DNA of 64,000 bases from Gallibacterium melopsittaci (GCF_042433085.1 NZ_JBHLWA010000001.1:80925-144924); one strand, 5' to 3'; positions 17,935 through 26,425 are shown, counted from the first letter of the stretch. The notes: a model not told the origin generated them from the letters alone. Numbers and translations are program-made.

Positions 17935-18052
17935 TTTAATACCTTTAGTTATTGATTGGATCTAATATTAATTCCTTAAGGTATTAAAGTCAATACTTAA
18001 AAGTTCATTTATTTTTATAACTTAGGGTATAAAATGAGTATAGGAGAAAATT
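17935..18052. promoter_or_regulatory. cro/cI operator region
   Basis: Related 10-bp words occur in the gap: ATACCTTTAG (17939, inverted form of CTAAAGGTAT), CTTAAGGTAT (17975), a weaker inverted copy near 17992, and CTTAGGGTAT (18021). They are probable repressor half-sites controlling the divergent lytic and lysogenic promoters. Confidence 0.6.
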
Positions 18053-18748
18053 ATGAAAACATTAGCAGACAGACTTAAATCATTGTTAATAGAGAAAAAT
18101 ATATCTCAAGCTGATTTAGCTAGAGATGTTGGTGTTGCTCAACCAACTATCTTTAAAATAGTTAATGGAGATACCAGAAACCCTAAAAATATAGTAGAAA
18201 TTGCTAACGCATTAGGTGTAGATCCTCACTGGCTAAAAACTGGCGAAGGTGAGCAGAAGCAAATAGAAAACAATGTAATTTCTGCGATGAGCTATGAAGA
18301 AGATGAAGAACATCAATATTGTATTCATCAATTAGATGCTTATGCCGTTGCAGGCAGACAGGGTTTTATTAATCAAGAATTTCCCGATATTGTGCGATCA
18401 ATCTATTTTTCGCAACAAGGATTAGCTGAAATTGTTGGAATTAAAAACGCTGACGGTATTAGCATGATTTCCGTACCAACAGACTCAATGTCCCCAACAA
18501 TCGAAAAAGGAGATATTGTGTTTATTGATACTCGTATTGATTGCTATAACGGCGAGGGGATTTATATTTTTGATTTAGATGGAGAAACCTATATTAAACG
18601 TTTACAGAAAATTCCATTCCAAGGAATGTTAGCATTATCTGATAACGAACGGTATAAGCCGATTCCAATTAGCGATAAAGATTTTAGTTCTGCTGTAATT
18701 CGCGGCAAATTTATCAGAGTTTTACCAATCAACCCAAGAGATCTTTAA
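18053..18748 (+). CDS. CI-like repressor with S24 autoprotease domain
   Basis: Maintains lysogeny. The HTH is at about 15-45 (SQADLARDVGVAQPTIFKIV) and a LexA/S24 peptidase domain at about 95-225, with the catalytic serine in PTDSMSPT and the lysine in YIKRLQ. An AG dipeptide (VAGRQG, near residue 102) could be the self-cleavage site. RecA-stimulated cleavage would make induction SOS-dependent, in line with the LexA box before int. AGGAG lies upstream of the ATG. Confidence 0.9.
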   Translation: MKTLADRLKSLLIEKNISQADLARDVGVAQPTIFKIVNGDTRNPKNIVEIANALGVDPHWLKTGEGEQKQIENNVISAMSYEEDEEHQYCIHQLDAYAVAGRQGFINQEFPDIVRSIYFSQQGLAEIVGIKNADGISMISVPTDSMSPTIEKGDIVFIDTRIDCYNGEGIYIFDLDGETYIKRLQKIPFQGMLALSDNERYKPIPISDKDFSSAVIRGKFIRVLPINPRDL

Positions 18749-18749
18749 A

Positions 18750-19340
18750 ATGAAAAAGTTAGTTTTATTTTTTGCTTTATTATTCAGTATTAATACTTAT
18801 GCACTTACTCCACAAGAAGAGTTAAAAGATTATAAATTTACTCAAAATGACGTAGGAGTAGTTCAATTTGATAATGCAGTTGATATTTTTGATAGCTTTG
18901 GTGATTACTACAATGAAAATAATTCTTTAAAAATTGAGAGTAAGAAACCACTGAAACTAAGAATATCACCTATCGTTTTATCAAATGATGATAAAGAAGT
19001 GATAAAAAATATGGTTGATCGTGCTTTTTTATATGCAGTTTATAATACTTTTACTTATTCCACTCTTGATAAAGTGACAGTTTCATCTATTCCTGTTGAT
19101 ATGGAATCATCTAAATTATTAAAAAATATTTATCAAATAAAACCAGTTACTGTTACTAGAGAGAAAGCTTTAGAAGCATTGAATAAATTTAATATAGCAT
19201 CGTCATTTAATGATTTAGTTGTATTGAAGACAGATAGTGAGATTTTGACAGCTGGATTAAGCCATTCAGATAAATATAAAGAGTTAATGTATAACGATAA
19301 GAAATTAAATGAATATGTTCAATTTTTAATTAAAAAATAG
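18750..19340 (+). CDS. secreted protein of the immunity operon
   Basis: Unrecognised 196-aa protein with a clear signal peptide (KKLVLFFALLFSINTYA, cut after about residue 18). It begins one base after the cI stop, so it is made in the lysogen together with the repressor. The mature part is soluble and charged. Location suggests lysogenic conversion or superinfection exclusion in the periplasm; this is inference. Confidence 0.6.
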   Translation: MKKLVLFFALLFSINTYALTPQEELKDYKFTQNDVGVVQFDNAVDIFDSFGDYYNENNSLKIESKKPLKLRISPIVLSNDDKEVIKNMVDRAFLYAVYNTFTYSTLDKVTVSSIPVDMESSKLLKNIYQIKPVTVTREKALEALNKFNIASSFNDLVVLKTDSEILTAGLSHSDKYKELMYNDKKLNEYVQFLIKK

Positions 19341-19349
19341 GTTGATTTT

Positions 19350-19556
19350 ATGAAAAAATTACTTCTTATCATCAGTGCATTATTATTAACCCAGTCCGCA
19401 TTAGCAGCAAAACAAGAATATAGCTGTGACGACGGCAAACGCTATTGCAAAGAAATGCGATCATGTGAAGAAGCGAAGTTTTACCTTAACCAATGCGGCG
19501 TTGGGCGTTTAGATCGCGATAAAGACGGCGTACCGTGTGAGAGTATTTGTAGGTAA
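19350..19556 (+). CDS. secreted Excalibur-type calcium-binding small protein
   Basis: 68 aa. A signal peptide (residues 1-19, ending SALA) is followed by an Excalibur-like domain with the signature C...CEEAKFYLNQCG and LDRDKDGVPCE, in which the DxDxDG loop binds calcium. Cysteines are paired for disulfides in the periplasm. Excalibur domains often accompany nucleases or surface proteins; alone, a role cannot be fixed. Co-transcribed with cI. Confidence 0.7.
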   Translation: MKKLLLIISALLLTQSALAAKQEYSCDDGKRYCKEMRSCEEAKFYLNQCGVGRLDRDKDGVPCESICR

Positions 19557-19561
19557 TAATA

Positions 19562-19720
19562 ATGACAACAAATTTAAATAAAAGAATAAATGAAGTTTCT
19601 AAGCAAAAAATTTCAGTATCTTTAGAAACTTACAAGCACAGACCATCTCCTTACAACAAGAAAGATACTGATTATAAAAATACGGTAAAGAAACGTGATG
19701 ATAACAATAATAACAAGTGA
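19562..19720 (+). CDS. small basic protein with HRPSPY motif (copy 1)
   Basis: 52 aa, hydrophilic, ending in an Asn run. It contains HRPSPYNKKD. The following overlapping small ORF carries HRPSPYKEKD with different codons, so the motif is conserved at protein level and both are probably translated. It starts 5 bp after the Excalibur gene. Function unknown. Confidence 0.45.
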   Translation: MTTNLNKRINEVSKQKISVSLETYKHRPSPYNKKDTDYKNTVKKRDDNNNNK

Positions 19721-19859
19721 TCAACAAAATCACATATTAAACAATTATGTAAAAGGTTTCGCTTTCTTTTATTGTGAGCGTGACGACTATACTAGCCGTC
19801 ACCGTCCAAGTCCATATAAAGAGAAAGATAAAGATGACCAAGATAGAATTAGAGAATAG
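19698..19859 (+). CDS. small charged protein with HRPSPY motif (copy 2)
   Basis: 53 aa, in another frame from its neighbours. It overlaps the 3' end of copy 1 by 23 bp and the start of the 2TM gene by 26 bp. It has a neutral N-terminus, then HRPSPYKEKDKDDQDRIRE. The overlap on both sides suggests translational coupling into the SLATT-like gene. The ribosome site is weak. Confidence 0.4.
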   Translation: MITIITSDQQNHILNNYVKGFAFFYCERDDYTSRHRPSPYKEKDKDDQDRIRE

Positions 19860-20370
19860 TAAAAAAGATCTATTATTCGATATTAACCGTTCAATTCGTT
19901 ACAACGCAAAACGGTGTAAATTTTTTGAGTGTTTAAATCGATTTGTTAATTTTATTGGAGTAGTTTTTAGTTCTAGTATAATTTACGCAATTACTCAAGA
20001 ATATCAGTTAGCAGCAACACTTTTCGGTGTTGTAGTTACAGTGTCTTCTAGTTTAGCCTTGGTAATAGGTTTTGGGGATAAAGCACGGGATCATCGCGAT
20101 TTTATTAATGATTTTTCTCAATTGCAGACGTTACTATTAACTAGTGAATTATCTGAAAAGTTAATCAATGATGTTACTGCTAAAATGTGTGAACTTGATA
20201 GCAAAGAGCCGGCAGTACTAATAGTTCTTGAGCAGATTTGTTATAATGAACAGTTAATTGCTGAAGGATTTCCTAAAGAAAGATGTTCAAAAATTTCTTG
20301 GTATCAACGTTTATTTGCTCAATTTTTTGATATACGTTCGCATAAAATTTTTGAAAAACTAGAAAAATAA
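19834..20370 (+). CDS. SLATT-like two-helix membrane protein
   Basis: 178 aa. A charged N-terminal helix (KDLLFDINRSIRYNAKRCKF) is followed by two adjacent membrane helices (about 40-58 and 62-80) and a cytoplasmic helical part (RDHRDFINDFSQLQTLL and on). This layout is that of SLATT-domain proteins, thought to act as pore-forming effectors in prokaryotic immunity. It is placed in the cI operon and so expressed in the lysogen; a defence or superinfection-exclusion role is inference. The start at 19834 has GAGAAAG upstream; a longer start at 19774 lacks support. Confidence 0.55.
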   Translation: MTKIELENSKKDLLFDINRSIRYNAKRCKFFECLNRFVNFIGVVFSSSIIYAITQEYQLAATLFGVVVTVSSSLALVIGFGDKARDHRDFINDFSQLQTLLLTSELSEKLINDVTAKMCELDSKEPAVLIVLEQICYNEQLIAEGFPKERCSKISWYQRLFAQFFDIRSHKIFEKLEK

Positions 20371-20374
20371 TATG

Positions 20375-21514
20375 TTATTCCTTGTTAGGACTTAACTCAA
20401 ACTCCACATTACTTGTATAGCCGCTATCGTTTAAATTATGTGTAACTTGAGTAACAATCCATTTACTACTATCAATTTGTCCCTTAAAGCCAGCCAAAAC
20501 GGCTGGCATTTCTGGGATTAATTCAGGTCTGCCGTAAGCAAGCGTTAGCGAAAAACTAGCAACACCACGCTTCATTTTATCATATGCGGCTTTTGCTCCA
20601 GTAATTGCCGCTGCTTCTGTTTTATAAACGTGACGTAGTGTTTTCATTTGATTGGCGTCCGTTTCGACTGGCTGATGTTGAACTAATACATTTTTTTTAT
20701 TTTTACTGACTTTACCCGTTTTTGTTATAGCATTTTTTCGCTGTATGTCTGAATTTGCATCAATAACAACATCGCCTTTTTTGCCGCTATCTGGATCATA
20801 GTAATAAGCACGCACTGCACTATAATTATCTCCCTCCGCAATATTAAAACGATAACTATCGCCCGATTGTTTTGTAATCAAGATTGACGGCAACGGCTTA
20901 CCGTTAGCGGTTTTCATTTCGCCTGCATAGAAAAACATTAAATAACCATTTTTTACCGTGGCAATGGCATCATATTCTTTTGCAAGGCGCGTGAGTAAAT
21001 TAATCGTACTTTCATTTTGTTGATCTAAGTGTTCGATAGTTTGCTCGCCAAGTTCCTTATCGCAAAGCGGTTTTAGCTTGTTCTCCGTGGCAAGTTGTGC
21101 CACTAAATCTTTAATTTTTATTTTATGGAATGAACGCTCTTGCTTTGTTGTTAGTGAGCCGAATAGATCTGCCGACCTTGCTCGCAAAACAAGCGTATCA
21201 GGCGGACCACTAAACTCAATCTCGTCAACTTTATAACTACCTTTATCGACTAAGCCTGCATCTTTAAAACCAATCGCTAAATTAATTGTTGCACCACGGC
21301 TCGGTAATACTAGCTCGCTATCGTGATCGCTTAATGTAATATCAAGTTGATCTGCCTCAAAACCGCGATTATCGGTAAGCGTGAGCGAGATTAAACGCTC
21401 GCTGACAATGTGTGTAATATCTTTTTGCGTTTTATCATCTTTTGATGTAACAACAACCTTAAAAATAGGTTTGCGATGATTGCTATTAAAGAGATCACTA
21501 ATAATATCAATCAT
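20375..21514 (-). CDS. D: tail protein D (P2 GpD, baseplate hub)
   Basis: P2 late-control protein D family, 379 aa, the baseplate/spike hub protein that links tube and spike. ARSADLFGSLTTKQERSFH and the following KIKDLVAQLA are recognisable of the family. It is the last gene of the FI operon, overlapping U by 4 bp (ATGA), and converges with the SLATT-like gene with a 4-bp gap. Confidence 0.9.
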   Translation of the reverse strand: MIDIISDLFNSNHRKPIFKVVVTSKDDKTQKDITHIVSERLISLTLTDNRGFEADQLDITLSDHDSELVLPSRGATINLAIGFKDAGLVDKGSYKVDEIEFSGPPDTLVLRARSADLFGSLTTKQERSFHKIKIKDLVAQLATENKLKPLCDKELGEQTIEHLDQQNESTINLLTRLAKEYDAIATVKNGYLMFFYAGEMKTANGKPLPSILITKQSGDSYRFNIAEGDNYSAVRAYYYDPDSGKKGDVVIDANSDIQRKNAITKTGKVSKNKKNVLVQHQPVETDANQMKTLRHVYKTEAAAITGAKAAYDKMKRGVASFSLTLAYGRPELIPEMPAVLAGFKGQIDSSKWIVTQVTHNLNDSGYTSNVEFELSPNKE

Positions 21515-21948
21515 AAGTAATCCATTACTTTTTGCACGAGCTTAACAGACAGCGGATCATCTGTACGCTTTAATGTCATACTAAAATCAATTAATCGTGG
21601 TGCGCCGTCCCCGAATAACTCTGTCCGTTCTTCACTAATTTTTTCAATCACGAAATAACCTATCAGCTCAAACGTTGCGCCATCAATCAACGGGTAAGCG
21701 TCGCCCAAATCTGCCATAAGTTCCAACAGTTTAATGCTAACTCTTCCGCCCGTAACTTCGGGAGCTAAACGCCCGCTAATGGTGATAGTTTCGCTTTCTT
21801 TGCCAATAAATTGAGTTTTTGGCATTAAGCCAATAACGCTATTTGTTGGATGTCGCCAAGATGATTCACGGCTTAATGATTGAAAAGGGATTGTTCGCTG
21901 CATAAAAACGAACAATCCAAGTGAAGCAAGTGCGAAATTTTGAAACAT
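21511..21948 (-). CDS. U: tail protein U (tail terminator)
   Basis: P2 gpU family, 145 aa, caps the tail tube. LASLGLFVFMQRTIPFQSL and ESSWRHPTNS are the family hallmarks. The start is the ATG at 21948; a longer reading (21978) overlaps the preceding gene and adds non-conserved residues. Confidence 0.9.
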   Translation of the reverse strand: MFQNFALASLGLFVFMQRTIPFQSLSRESSWRHPTNSVIGLMPKTQFIGKESETITISGRLAPEVTGGRVSIKLLELMADLGDAYPLIDGATFELIGYFVIEKISEERTELFGDGAPRLIDFSMTLKRTDDPLSVKLVQKVMDYL

Positions 21949-21950
21949 TG

Positions 21951-22418
21951 CTATAAATCTTCCGCCATTCTTTTGCAAACAATATAGAGATCATTAGGGG
22001 AGAATCGCCAGCTTTGATTAAATCCCAGTGCCGCAGCACAAAATTCTGAACAAAACCATTTATTAGCAGATTGTCGCCATTTTAAGACAACACCAATCGC
22101 ACCAAGCCAATCATAATCTTGCCCTTTCACTCCATTGTAAAAATAATCTAAGTAACGTTTATCTAAATCAATCGGCACAAGATCCCATTTTTCTAAATCT
22201 AGTTGCATTCGCTTATGACGTACACCGCCGTCCCGCACCGAAGCAGAGAAGCAATGATAATCGCCTTCCTTAGTGCGATAAACGATTTCGCAGTGCGAAT
22301 ATTTACCCTTCGTTGTTTTACGCGTTAACCAATCGCAAAACCTTGCCCAGATAGCGGATAGTGATTTACCTTGTTTTTGCCCCTTATAAAAAGCGATATA
22401 AATATTATTCTGCTGCAT
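21951..22418 (-). CDS. NlpC/P60-like (permuted papain-fold) tail-associated protein
   Basis: A 155-aa protein with the His motif YSHCEIV and the Cys motif WFCSEFCAAALG in that order, the circularly permuted arrangement of YiiX-like NlpC/P60 enzymes. It may be a cell-wall or amide hydrolase carried by the tail to aid entry. The start at 22418 has GGAG upstream and overlaps the previous gene by 14 bp. The enzyme activity is inferred from motifs only. Confidence 0.65.
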   Translation of the reverse strand: MQQNNIYIAFYKGQKQGKSLSAIWARFCDWLTRKTTKGKYSHCEIVYRTKEGDYHCFSASVRDGGVRHKRMQLDLEKWDLVPIDLDKRYLDYFYNGVKGQDYDWLGAIGVVLKWRQSANKWFCSEFCAAALGFNQSWRFSPNDLYIVCKRMAEDL

Positions 22419-22995
22419 AAATCTCGCTCCAACCTGTTGAGTAGTCGTAATTATCTGGATCATCACTTGCTAACATTCCAAGTCTGTGTTGTTCTGCGTT
22501 TGCAAAATTAGCTTGTTCCATCTGCAAAATCGCTAGTGACAACTTATCAAGTAATGTTTTATCCATTTCAACAAACGTCCCGTCCATTGTTTTCCAGTTT
22601 AGCGTTTCGAAAACTGGTAACGTCCGCATAAATGTGTACTGTTGCCGACTTGGCTCGTCCGTATGAAACCATTTATCAACGCTAGCGACATAAACGCCGC
22701 TATGCGTTCTTTTATAGCGCTCCGCTTTAATCCTTTCCCAAACCGCATCTTGCCGCTGCTCAATCGGAATAATGACTGGAGGCGCATCAACCACTTGCCC
22801 ATCAATATATAATTTATTCTGGTTAACAAGTTGCTGTTGTAATGTGCCGTCATCTTCGAGATAGAGATAATTCGGATATTTCTCTCGCGCCATTTCTTTA
22901 GCTTTTTCAAATGTCTGCGCAGTAATACCAATCACAAAAGAGGTTTCACGCTTGCCCGTTTCTGGGTTAATAATAATTAGATAATCGTTTTTCAT
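22405..22995 (-). CDS. DUF4376-type tail fibre assembly-like protein
   Basis: 196 aa. The segment VWERIKAERYKRTHSGVYV and the WFHTDEPSRQQYTFM that follows are typical of phage DUF4376 proteins, often found with tail fibres and their chaperones. It starts in an ATGA overlap with the end of the E' frame. It may be the fibre chaperone that replaces P2 gpG, which is not found next to H here because the shufflon occupies that place. That role is inference. Confidence 0.65.
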   Translation of the reverse strand: MKNDYLIIINPETGKRETSFVIGITAQTFEKAKEMAREKYPNYLYLEDDGTLQQQLVNQNKLYIDGQVVDAPPVIIPIEQRQDAVWERIKAERYKRTHSGVYVASVDKWFHTDEPSRQQYTFMRTLPVFETLNWKTMDGTFVEMDKTLLDKLSLAILQMEQANFANAEQHRLGMLASDDPDNYDYSTGWSEIYAAE

Positions 22996-23434
22996 TCCGT
23001 TTGACTTCGTTCTATTGCTTTTTCACGCCATGACATTAATTCATCTAAGTACATATCGTTAAATGTTGATGGCTGCCAATGAAAGACCGTTGCAATATCT
23101 GCAATCGCGTCATCAACGGTCTTTGGCACTAAAATCACGCCGTTTCGAGTTGATCCGGTTTGATAAAAAAAGTGATAACGCTTGTCGCTAATTCTGTAAA
23201 ATCAACAATATCAAGCGATTTAATTTCCACTTCTGTTAACGCTGGCGAGGTAACGCGAGGTAACAACCTCGTAATTGCGTCAACATCAACATTAAGTACG
23301 TCAACCAGTTTTAGCCCCTTTAACGCAAAGACATTCGGCTTATTAATCACAATGTCTGTAATTGTGTTTTCGCCACGACGAATACCTGCAGTTAATGTTA
23401 CTGTTTTTTGATTATCTGTTTTTACTTTAGTCAT
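22992..23434 (-). CDS. E': tail assembly protein E+E' (-1 frameshift product)
   Basis: Reading from E, a T7 run (plus-strand A at 23165-23171) gives the slippery heptamer T TTT TTT in frame. After a -1 slip the frame stays open to a TGA at 22992. The extension contains VPKTVDDAIADIATVFHWQP and ends with DELMSWREKA, the conserved E' tail. This is the programmed frameshift that makes the P2 gpE+E' tape-measure chaperone. Confidence 0.85.
23135..23434 (-). CDS. E: tail assembly protein E
   Basis: P2 gpE family, 99 aa, tape-measure chaperone made from the zero frame. The sequence VFALKGLKLVDVLNVDVDAI and RLLPRVTSPALTEVE is typical. Located after FII, with a hairpin between them that may lower its expression. 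Confidence 0.85.
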   Translation of the reverse strand: MTKVKTDNQKTVTLTAGIRRGENTITDIVINKPNVFALKGLKLVDVLNVDVDAITRLLPRVTSPALTEVEIKSLDIVDFTELATSVITFFIKPDQLETA

Positions 23435-23457
23435 TTTTTAATCCTTAAGTTGTAATT

Positions 23458-23480
23458 GAGAAAAGCCCCTTTACGGGGCA
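23458..23480 (-). terminator. hairpin between FII and E (attenuator)
   Basis: GCCCC GTAAA GGGGC followed by TTTTCTC on the minus strand, 17 bp after the FII stop. A partial terminator here would give high sheath/tube and lower E, U and D. Confidence 0.5.
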
Positions 23481-23496
23481 TAGGGTGGTGTAAAAA

Positions 23497-24003
23497 TTAG
23501 ATACCGATTGCTGCTCGGTGATCTGCTAACTTATCGTCGCCATCAACGATATAGATCATATTCAGCATATCGATTTCAACGACATCACGACTATTTTCAA
23601 TGAGCTTGTAATAGGTTAATGAGGCTTTAAATGTTTGTTCCGTATCATCGCCAGCCTTGCTATTTCCTGGGTCGATTTCAGTAAAACGACCGTGCATTAC
23701 AATTTCAATCGGCGTTACCTCGCCGCTATCATCTTGTTGATACGCTCCTGTAAAACGTAATTGCACGTCTGAAATATTTTTGCCAAATTGGCGGAATAGT
23801 TCGGTCATATAACCGCCCATCTTGATTTCTGCTTCCAGCTTTTCTAGACCAAGATCAACGTCAACCGCACCAATCATTCCGCCAGAGCGATACTCTTCAG
23901 ATTTAATTGCCAGTTTAGGTTGCGTAACTTCGGTAACTTGTCCTCGATAGTTATTACCATCAATAAACATATTCATATATTTTAGTTTTCTTGGCATTGC
24001 CAT
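23497..24003 (-). CDS. FII: major tail tube protein FII
   Basis: P2 gpFII family, 168 aa, forms the inner tail tube. MAMPRKLKYMNMFIDGNN and the GRFTEIDPGNSKAGDD region are diagnostic. TAGGAG lies upstream. Second gene of the FI operon. Confidence 0.93.
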   Translation of the reverse strand: MAMPRKLKYMNMFIDGNNYRGQVTEVTQPKLAIKSEEYRSGGMIGAVDVDLGLEKLEAEIKMGGYMTELFRQFGKNISDVQLRFTGAYQQDDSGEVTPIEIVMHGRFTEIDPGNSKAGDDTEQTFKASLTYYKLIENSRDVVEIDMLNMIYIVDGDDKLADHRAAIGI

Positions 24004-24014
24004 GTGTTACGCTC

Positions 24015-25214
24015 CTATGAATTTACTCGACTAACAAAATCAACAAGATAAGAATCGGTAAAGCGTTGATTGAATTGCAACTGTTCTAGTGGCGGTACAG
24101 GTGTATAGTCATAATCAATAATTAACTTACCGTCTGATAGATTTTCTTTCGAATTTAGATCTGCAGTAATCCAAGCGTTACCGCCCATCAACATACCTTT
24201 ATTTGTAAGATCGCGCCATTTCGCTTTGATGCCCTCGATAATGTCTTTCACTAATGTAACCGACATATCTTTATCCATCGCCCAATCAAACGCTTGTGCA
24301 ATTGTATCTTTCAGCACTTGTGCCGTGCGGGTGTAAACTTCAAACTTAAATTTAGGTTCGTCCGAACAGGTGCGCAAGCCCCAAAAACGGAATCCGTTGT
24401 GGTTAACACAACAGGTAATGCCTTTTTCATTCAAAAAGTTTACGTCTGTTGAGCTGTCGTTAATATCAAAGTAAATTTCTTTTGTAACGCCAGAAACGCC
24501 GTTAATCGCTTTATTAGAAATAGAAGTATGCCAACCTTGCTCTTTGTCTAAATAAGCACGCACTGCTGCAGCTCGCACGACCGCATAATCGACTTCATCT
24601 TTGAGTGTAATAGGATTAAACGAAATGAAATCGCCAAAGATCAACATGATTTCACGTTGTGAGAAGTTTTTGCGATACGTGATAACTTCTTCTTTAGTGT
24701 TGCAACCGTAACAAGAGAGATAAGCAAACGCGTTCATTTTCGCTGCCAATGCAGCTAACTCGACAGCAACTTCTTTCGTATCATGTTTTGGCACGCATAA
24801 AATACGCGGCTTAATTCCGTATTTAACTGATGCAGTGAGTAAGGCTTTCATACCCGTATAATTTCCCGTTGCGTCAGTAGTGCCGATAATATTCGCGTTC
24901 ATTTCTGACGTATATTCTTCTGATTCCGTTGATTCATCGTGTGTTGATTCCGGCACACGCACAACAATCACTTTACAGTTAACAATATCAGCAATGCCAT
25001 CTAGTGATCTTGCTAGCGTTCCTTTTGTGCCAGCTTTGGCAATGTAGGCTTGTGGGTTGGTAAGCAATACAGCTTTATTTAGCGGAAAAGTATCATCGTC
25101 AGCGTCTGGTGCAGTAGCGACTAGCCCAATAATGGCTGTTGATACCATTTGAATTGAGCGAATGCCTTCTGTAATCTCGTTGACTCTGACCCCGTGTAGG
25201 TATTCTTCGGACAT
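24015..25214 (-). CDS. FI: tail sheath protein FI
   Basis: P2 gpFI family, 399 aa, the contractile sheath. The N-terminus HGVRVNEITEGIRSIQMVST and the late motif GFRFWGLRTCS are typical of myophage sheaths. It opens the leftward FI operon, with a late-activator box about 80 bp upstream (25293-25311). Confidence 0.94.
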   Translation of the reverse strand: MSEEYLHGVRVNEITEGIRSIQMVSTAIIGLVATAPDADDDTFPLNKAVLLTNPQAYIAKAGTKGTLARSLDGIADIVNCKVIVVRVPESTHDESTESEEYTSEMNANIIGTTDATGNYTGMKALLTASVKYGIKPRILCVPKHDTKEVAVELAALAAKMNAFAYLSCYGCNTKEEVITYRKNFSQREIMLIFGDFISFNPITLKDEVDYAVVRAAAVRAYLDKEQGWHTSISNKAINGVSGVTKEIYFDINDSSTDVNFLNEKGITCCVNHNGFRFWGLRTCSDEPKFKFEVYTRTAQVLKDTIAQAFDWAMDKDMSVTLVKDIIEGIKAKWRDLTNKGMLMGGNAWITADLNSKENLSDGKLIIDYDYTPVPPLEQLQFNQRFTDSYLVDFVSRVNS

Positions 25215-25237
25215 AGCAAATCCTTGTTTCTGTTTGT

Positions 25238-25259
25238 TGTTGAGATATTGCTATTGTGA
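25238..25259. promoter_or_regulatory. degenerate late-activator box
   Basis: TGTTGAGATATTGCTATTGT resembles TGTGAGATTTGCTATCACA (32435) with an inserted base. It may be a diverged second site for the FI promoter. Confidence 0.35.
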
Positions 25260-25292
25260 TTGTCAGCTAATTTATATGCTATTTAATAAATT

Positions 25293-25311
25293 TGTGAAAT
25301 TACTTATCACA
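25293..25311. promoter_or_regulatory. late-activator (Ogr-type) box between FI and recombinase
   Basis: TGTGAAATTACTTATCACA, a TGTG-N11-CACA dyad, matches the boxes at 32435 and 41524. It lies 79 bp from the FI start on one side and about 56 bp from the recombinase start on the other. Confidence 0.65.
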
Positions 25312-25366
25312 TTACAGAGCTTGTAAGTTAGCTTGTAAGTTAGACACTAAAAAATAGGAGAAAATG

Positions 25367-26392
25367 ATGAGATTACCTAATGGCTACGGAAGTGTAATAA
25401 AATTAAGCGGCAACAGACGCAGACCCTATATTGCGAGAAAAACTGTTGGATATGATAAAAATGGTCGGCAAATTTATCACATCATCGGTTATTTTGCGAC
25501 AAAAGATGATGCTATTACTGCTTTATCTAACTACAATCAGCAAGATATTCCTGAGCCATCAATTACTTTAGCTAAAGTATTTCAAGCGTGGTACCCAATT
25601 CACTCGAAACATGTCGCAGAATCTACGGCTGAAAGTTATAAAAATAGCTATCGACATTTAGAACAAGTTATATCTATGCCGATAACAAAAATAAAATACC
25701 GACATTTACAAGCTGTTATAGATAAAATGCGAAAAAACAATTTATCTTATGCAAGTATGAAAAAAGTTAGATCATTAATTAATCAACTTTTTGCTTACGC
25801 AATAATCAATGAGTGGTGTGAGCGTGATTTTGGAAAATATCTTGAAATGGGGAAAAATATTATTAAGCACCCTCATAAACCATTTACCACACAACAAATA
25901 AATAAAGTTTGGAAATGCACTCAAGAAAATACAGATCTTGTATTAATCTTGCTATATACGGGAATGAGAGTGGGCGAGTTATTGAATTTAAAAAAATCAA
26001 ATATTAATCTTAAACAAAAATATTTTGATATTGTTACATCAAAGACAAAATCGGGTATTCGTATTATTCCAATACACCCTCGAATCTTGCCAATCGTTGA
26101 ACGAAGAATAAAAGAGAATCCTAAATCAAAATATTTATTTTCGAACTCCGACTTAAAACCTCTCTCATATACACAAGCAGCGAATCAATTTGAAAAAGTA
26201 ATGCGAGTAATTAAAGCCAAGCATAATACGCATGATTGTCGTCATACAGTTGCAACATTACTCGACGCTGCCGACGCAAATAAAGTTGCCAGAGATCGAA
26301 TATTGGGTCATGCGTCTAGCAATGTTGGTGATGCTGTTTACACACATAAAACGCTACAACATCTCAGAAAAACTATTAATCTTTTAAAATAG
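25367..26392 (+). CDS. Rci-like shufflon tyrosine recombinase
   Basis: A 341-aa tyrosine recombinase. N-terminal AP2-like DNA-binding region (NGYGSVIKLSGNRRRPYIAR), SAM-like core domain (about 65-150), catalytic domain with TGMRVGE, HDCRHT, LGHAS and the tyrosine in AVYTHKT. It is unlike the att-linked integrase and sits beside an array of inverted repeats and silent tail-fibre tips, the same geometry as rci next to the R64 shufflon. It should therefore invert cassettes rather than integrate the phage. AGGAG precedes tandem ATGs at 25364 and 25367; spacing favours the second. Confidence 0.88.
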   Translation: MRLPNGYGSVIKLSGNRRRPYIARKTVGYDKNGRQIYHIIGYFATKDDAITALSNYNQQDIPEPSITLAKVFQAWYPIHSKHVAESTAESYKNSYRHLEQVISMPITKIKYRHLQAVIDKMRKNNLSYASMKKVRSLINQLFAYAIINEWCERDFGKYLEMGKNIIKHPHKPFTTQQINKVWKCTQENTDLVLILLYTGMRVGELLNLKKSNINLKQKYFDIVTSKTKSGIRIIPIHPRILPIVERRIKENPKSKYLFSNSDLKPLSYTQAANQFEKVMRVIKAKHNTHDCRHTVATLLDAADANKVARDRILGHASSNVGDAVYTHKTLQHLRKTINLLK

Positions 26393-26425
26393 TGCTACTT
26401 TTATGATCTTTTAAACAAAATTTAA

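Noticed and set aside
25494..25504. Array 1 spacer 4 as a self-targeting spacer (11-nt match TTTTGCGACAA in the recombinase gene)
   Set aside because: Only 11 nt match and the flank is not CC, so it is probably chance.
25364..26392. Second prophage boundary marked by a second integrase
   Set aside because: It lies inside the late tail region, no second att repeat is seen, and it is beside the cassette array; a shufflon recombinase explains it better.
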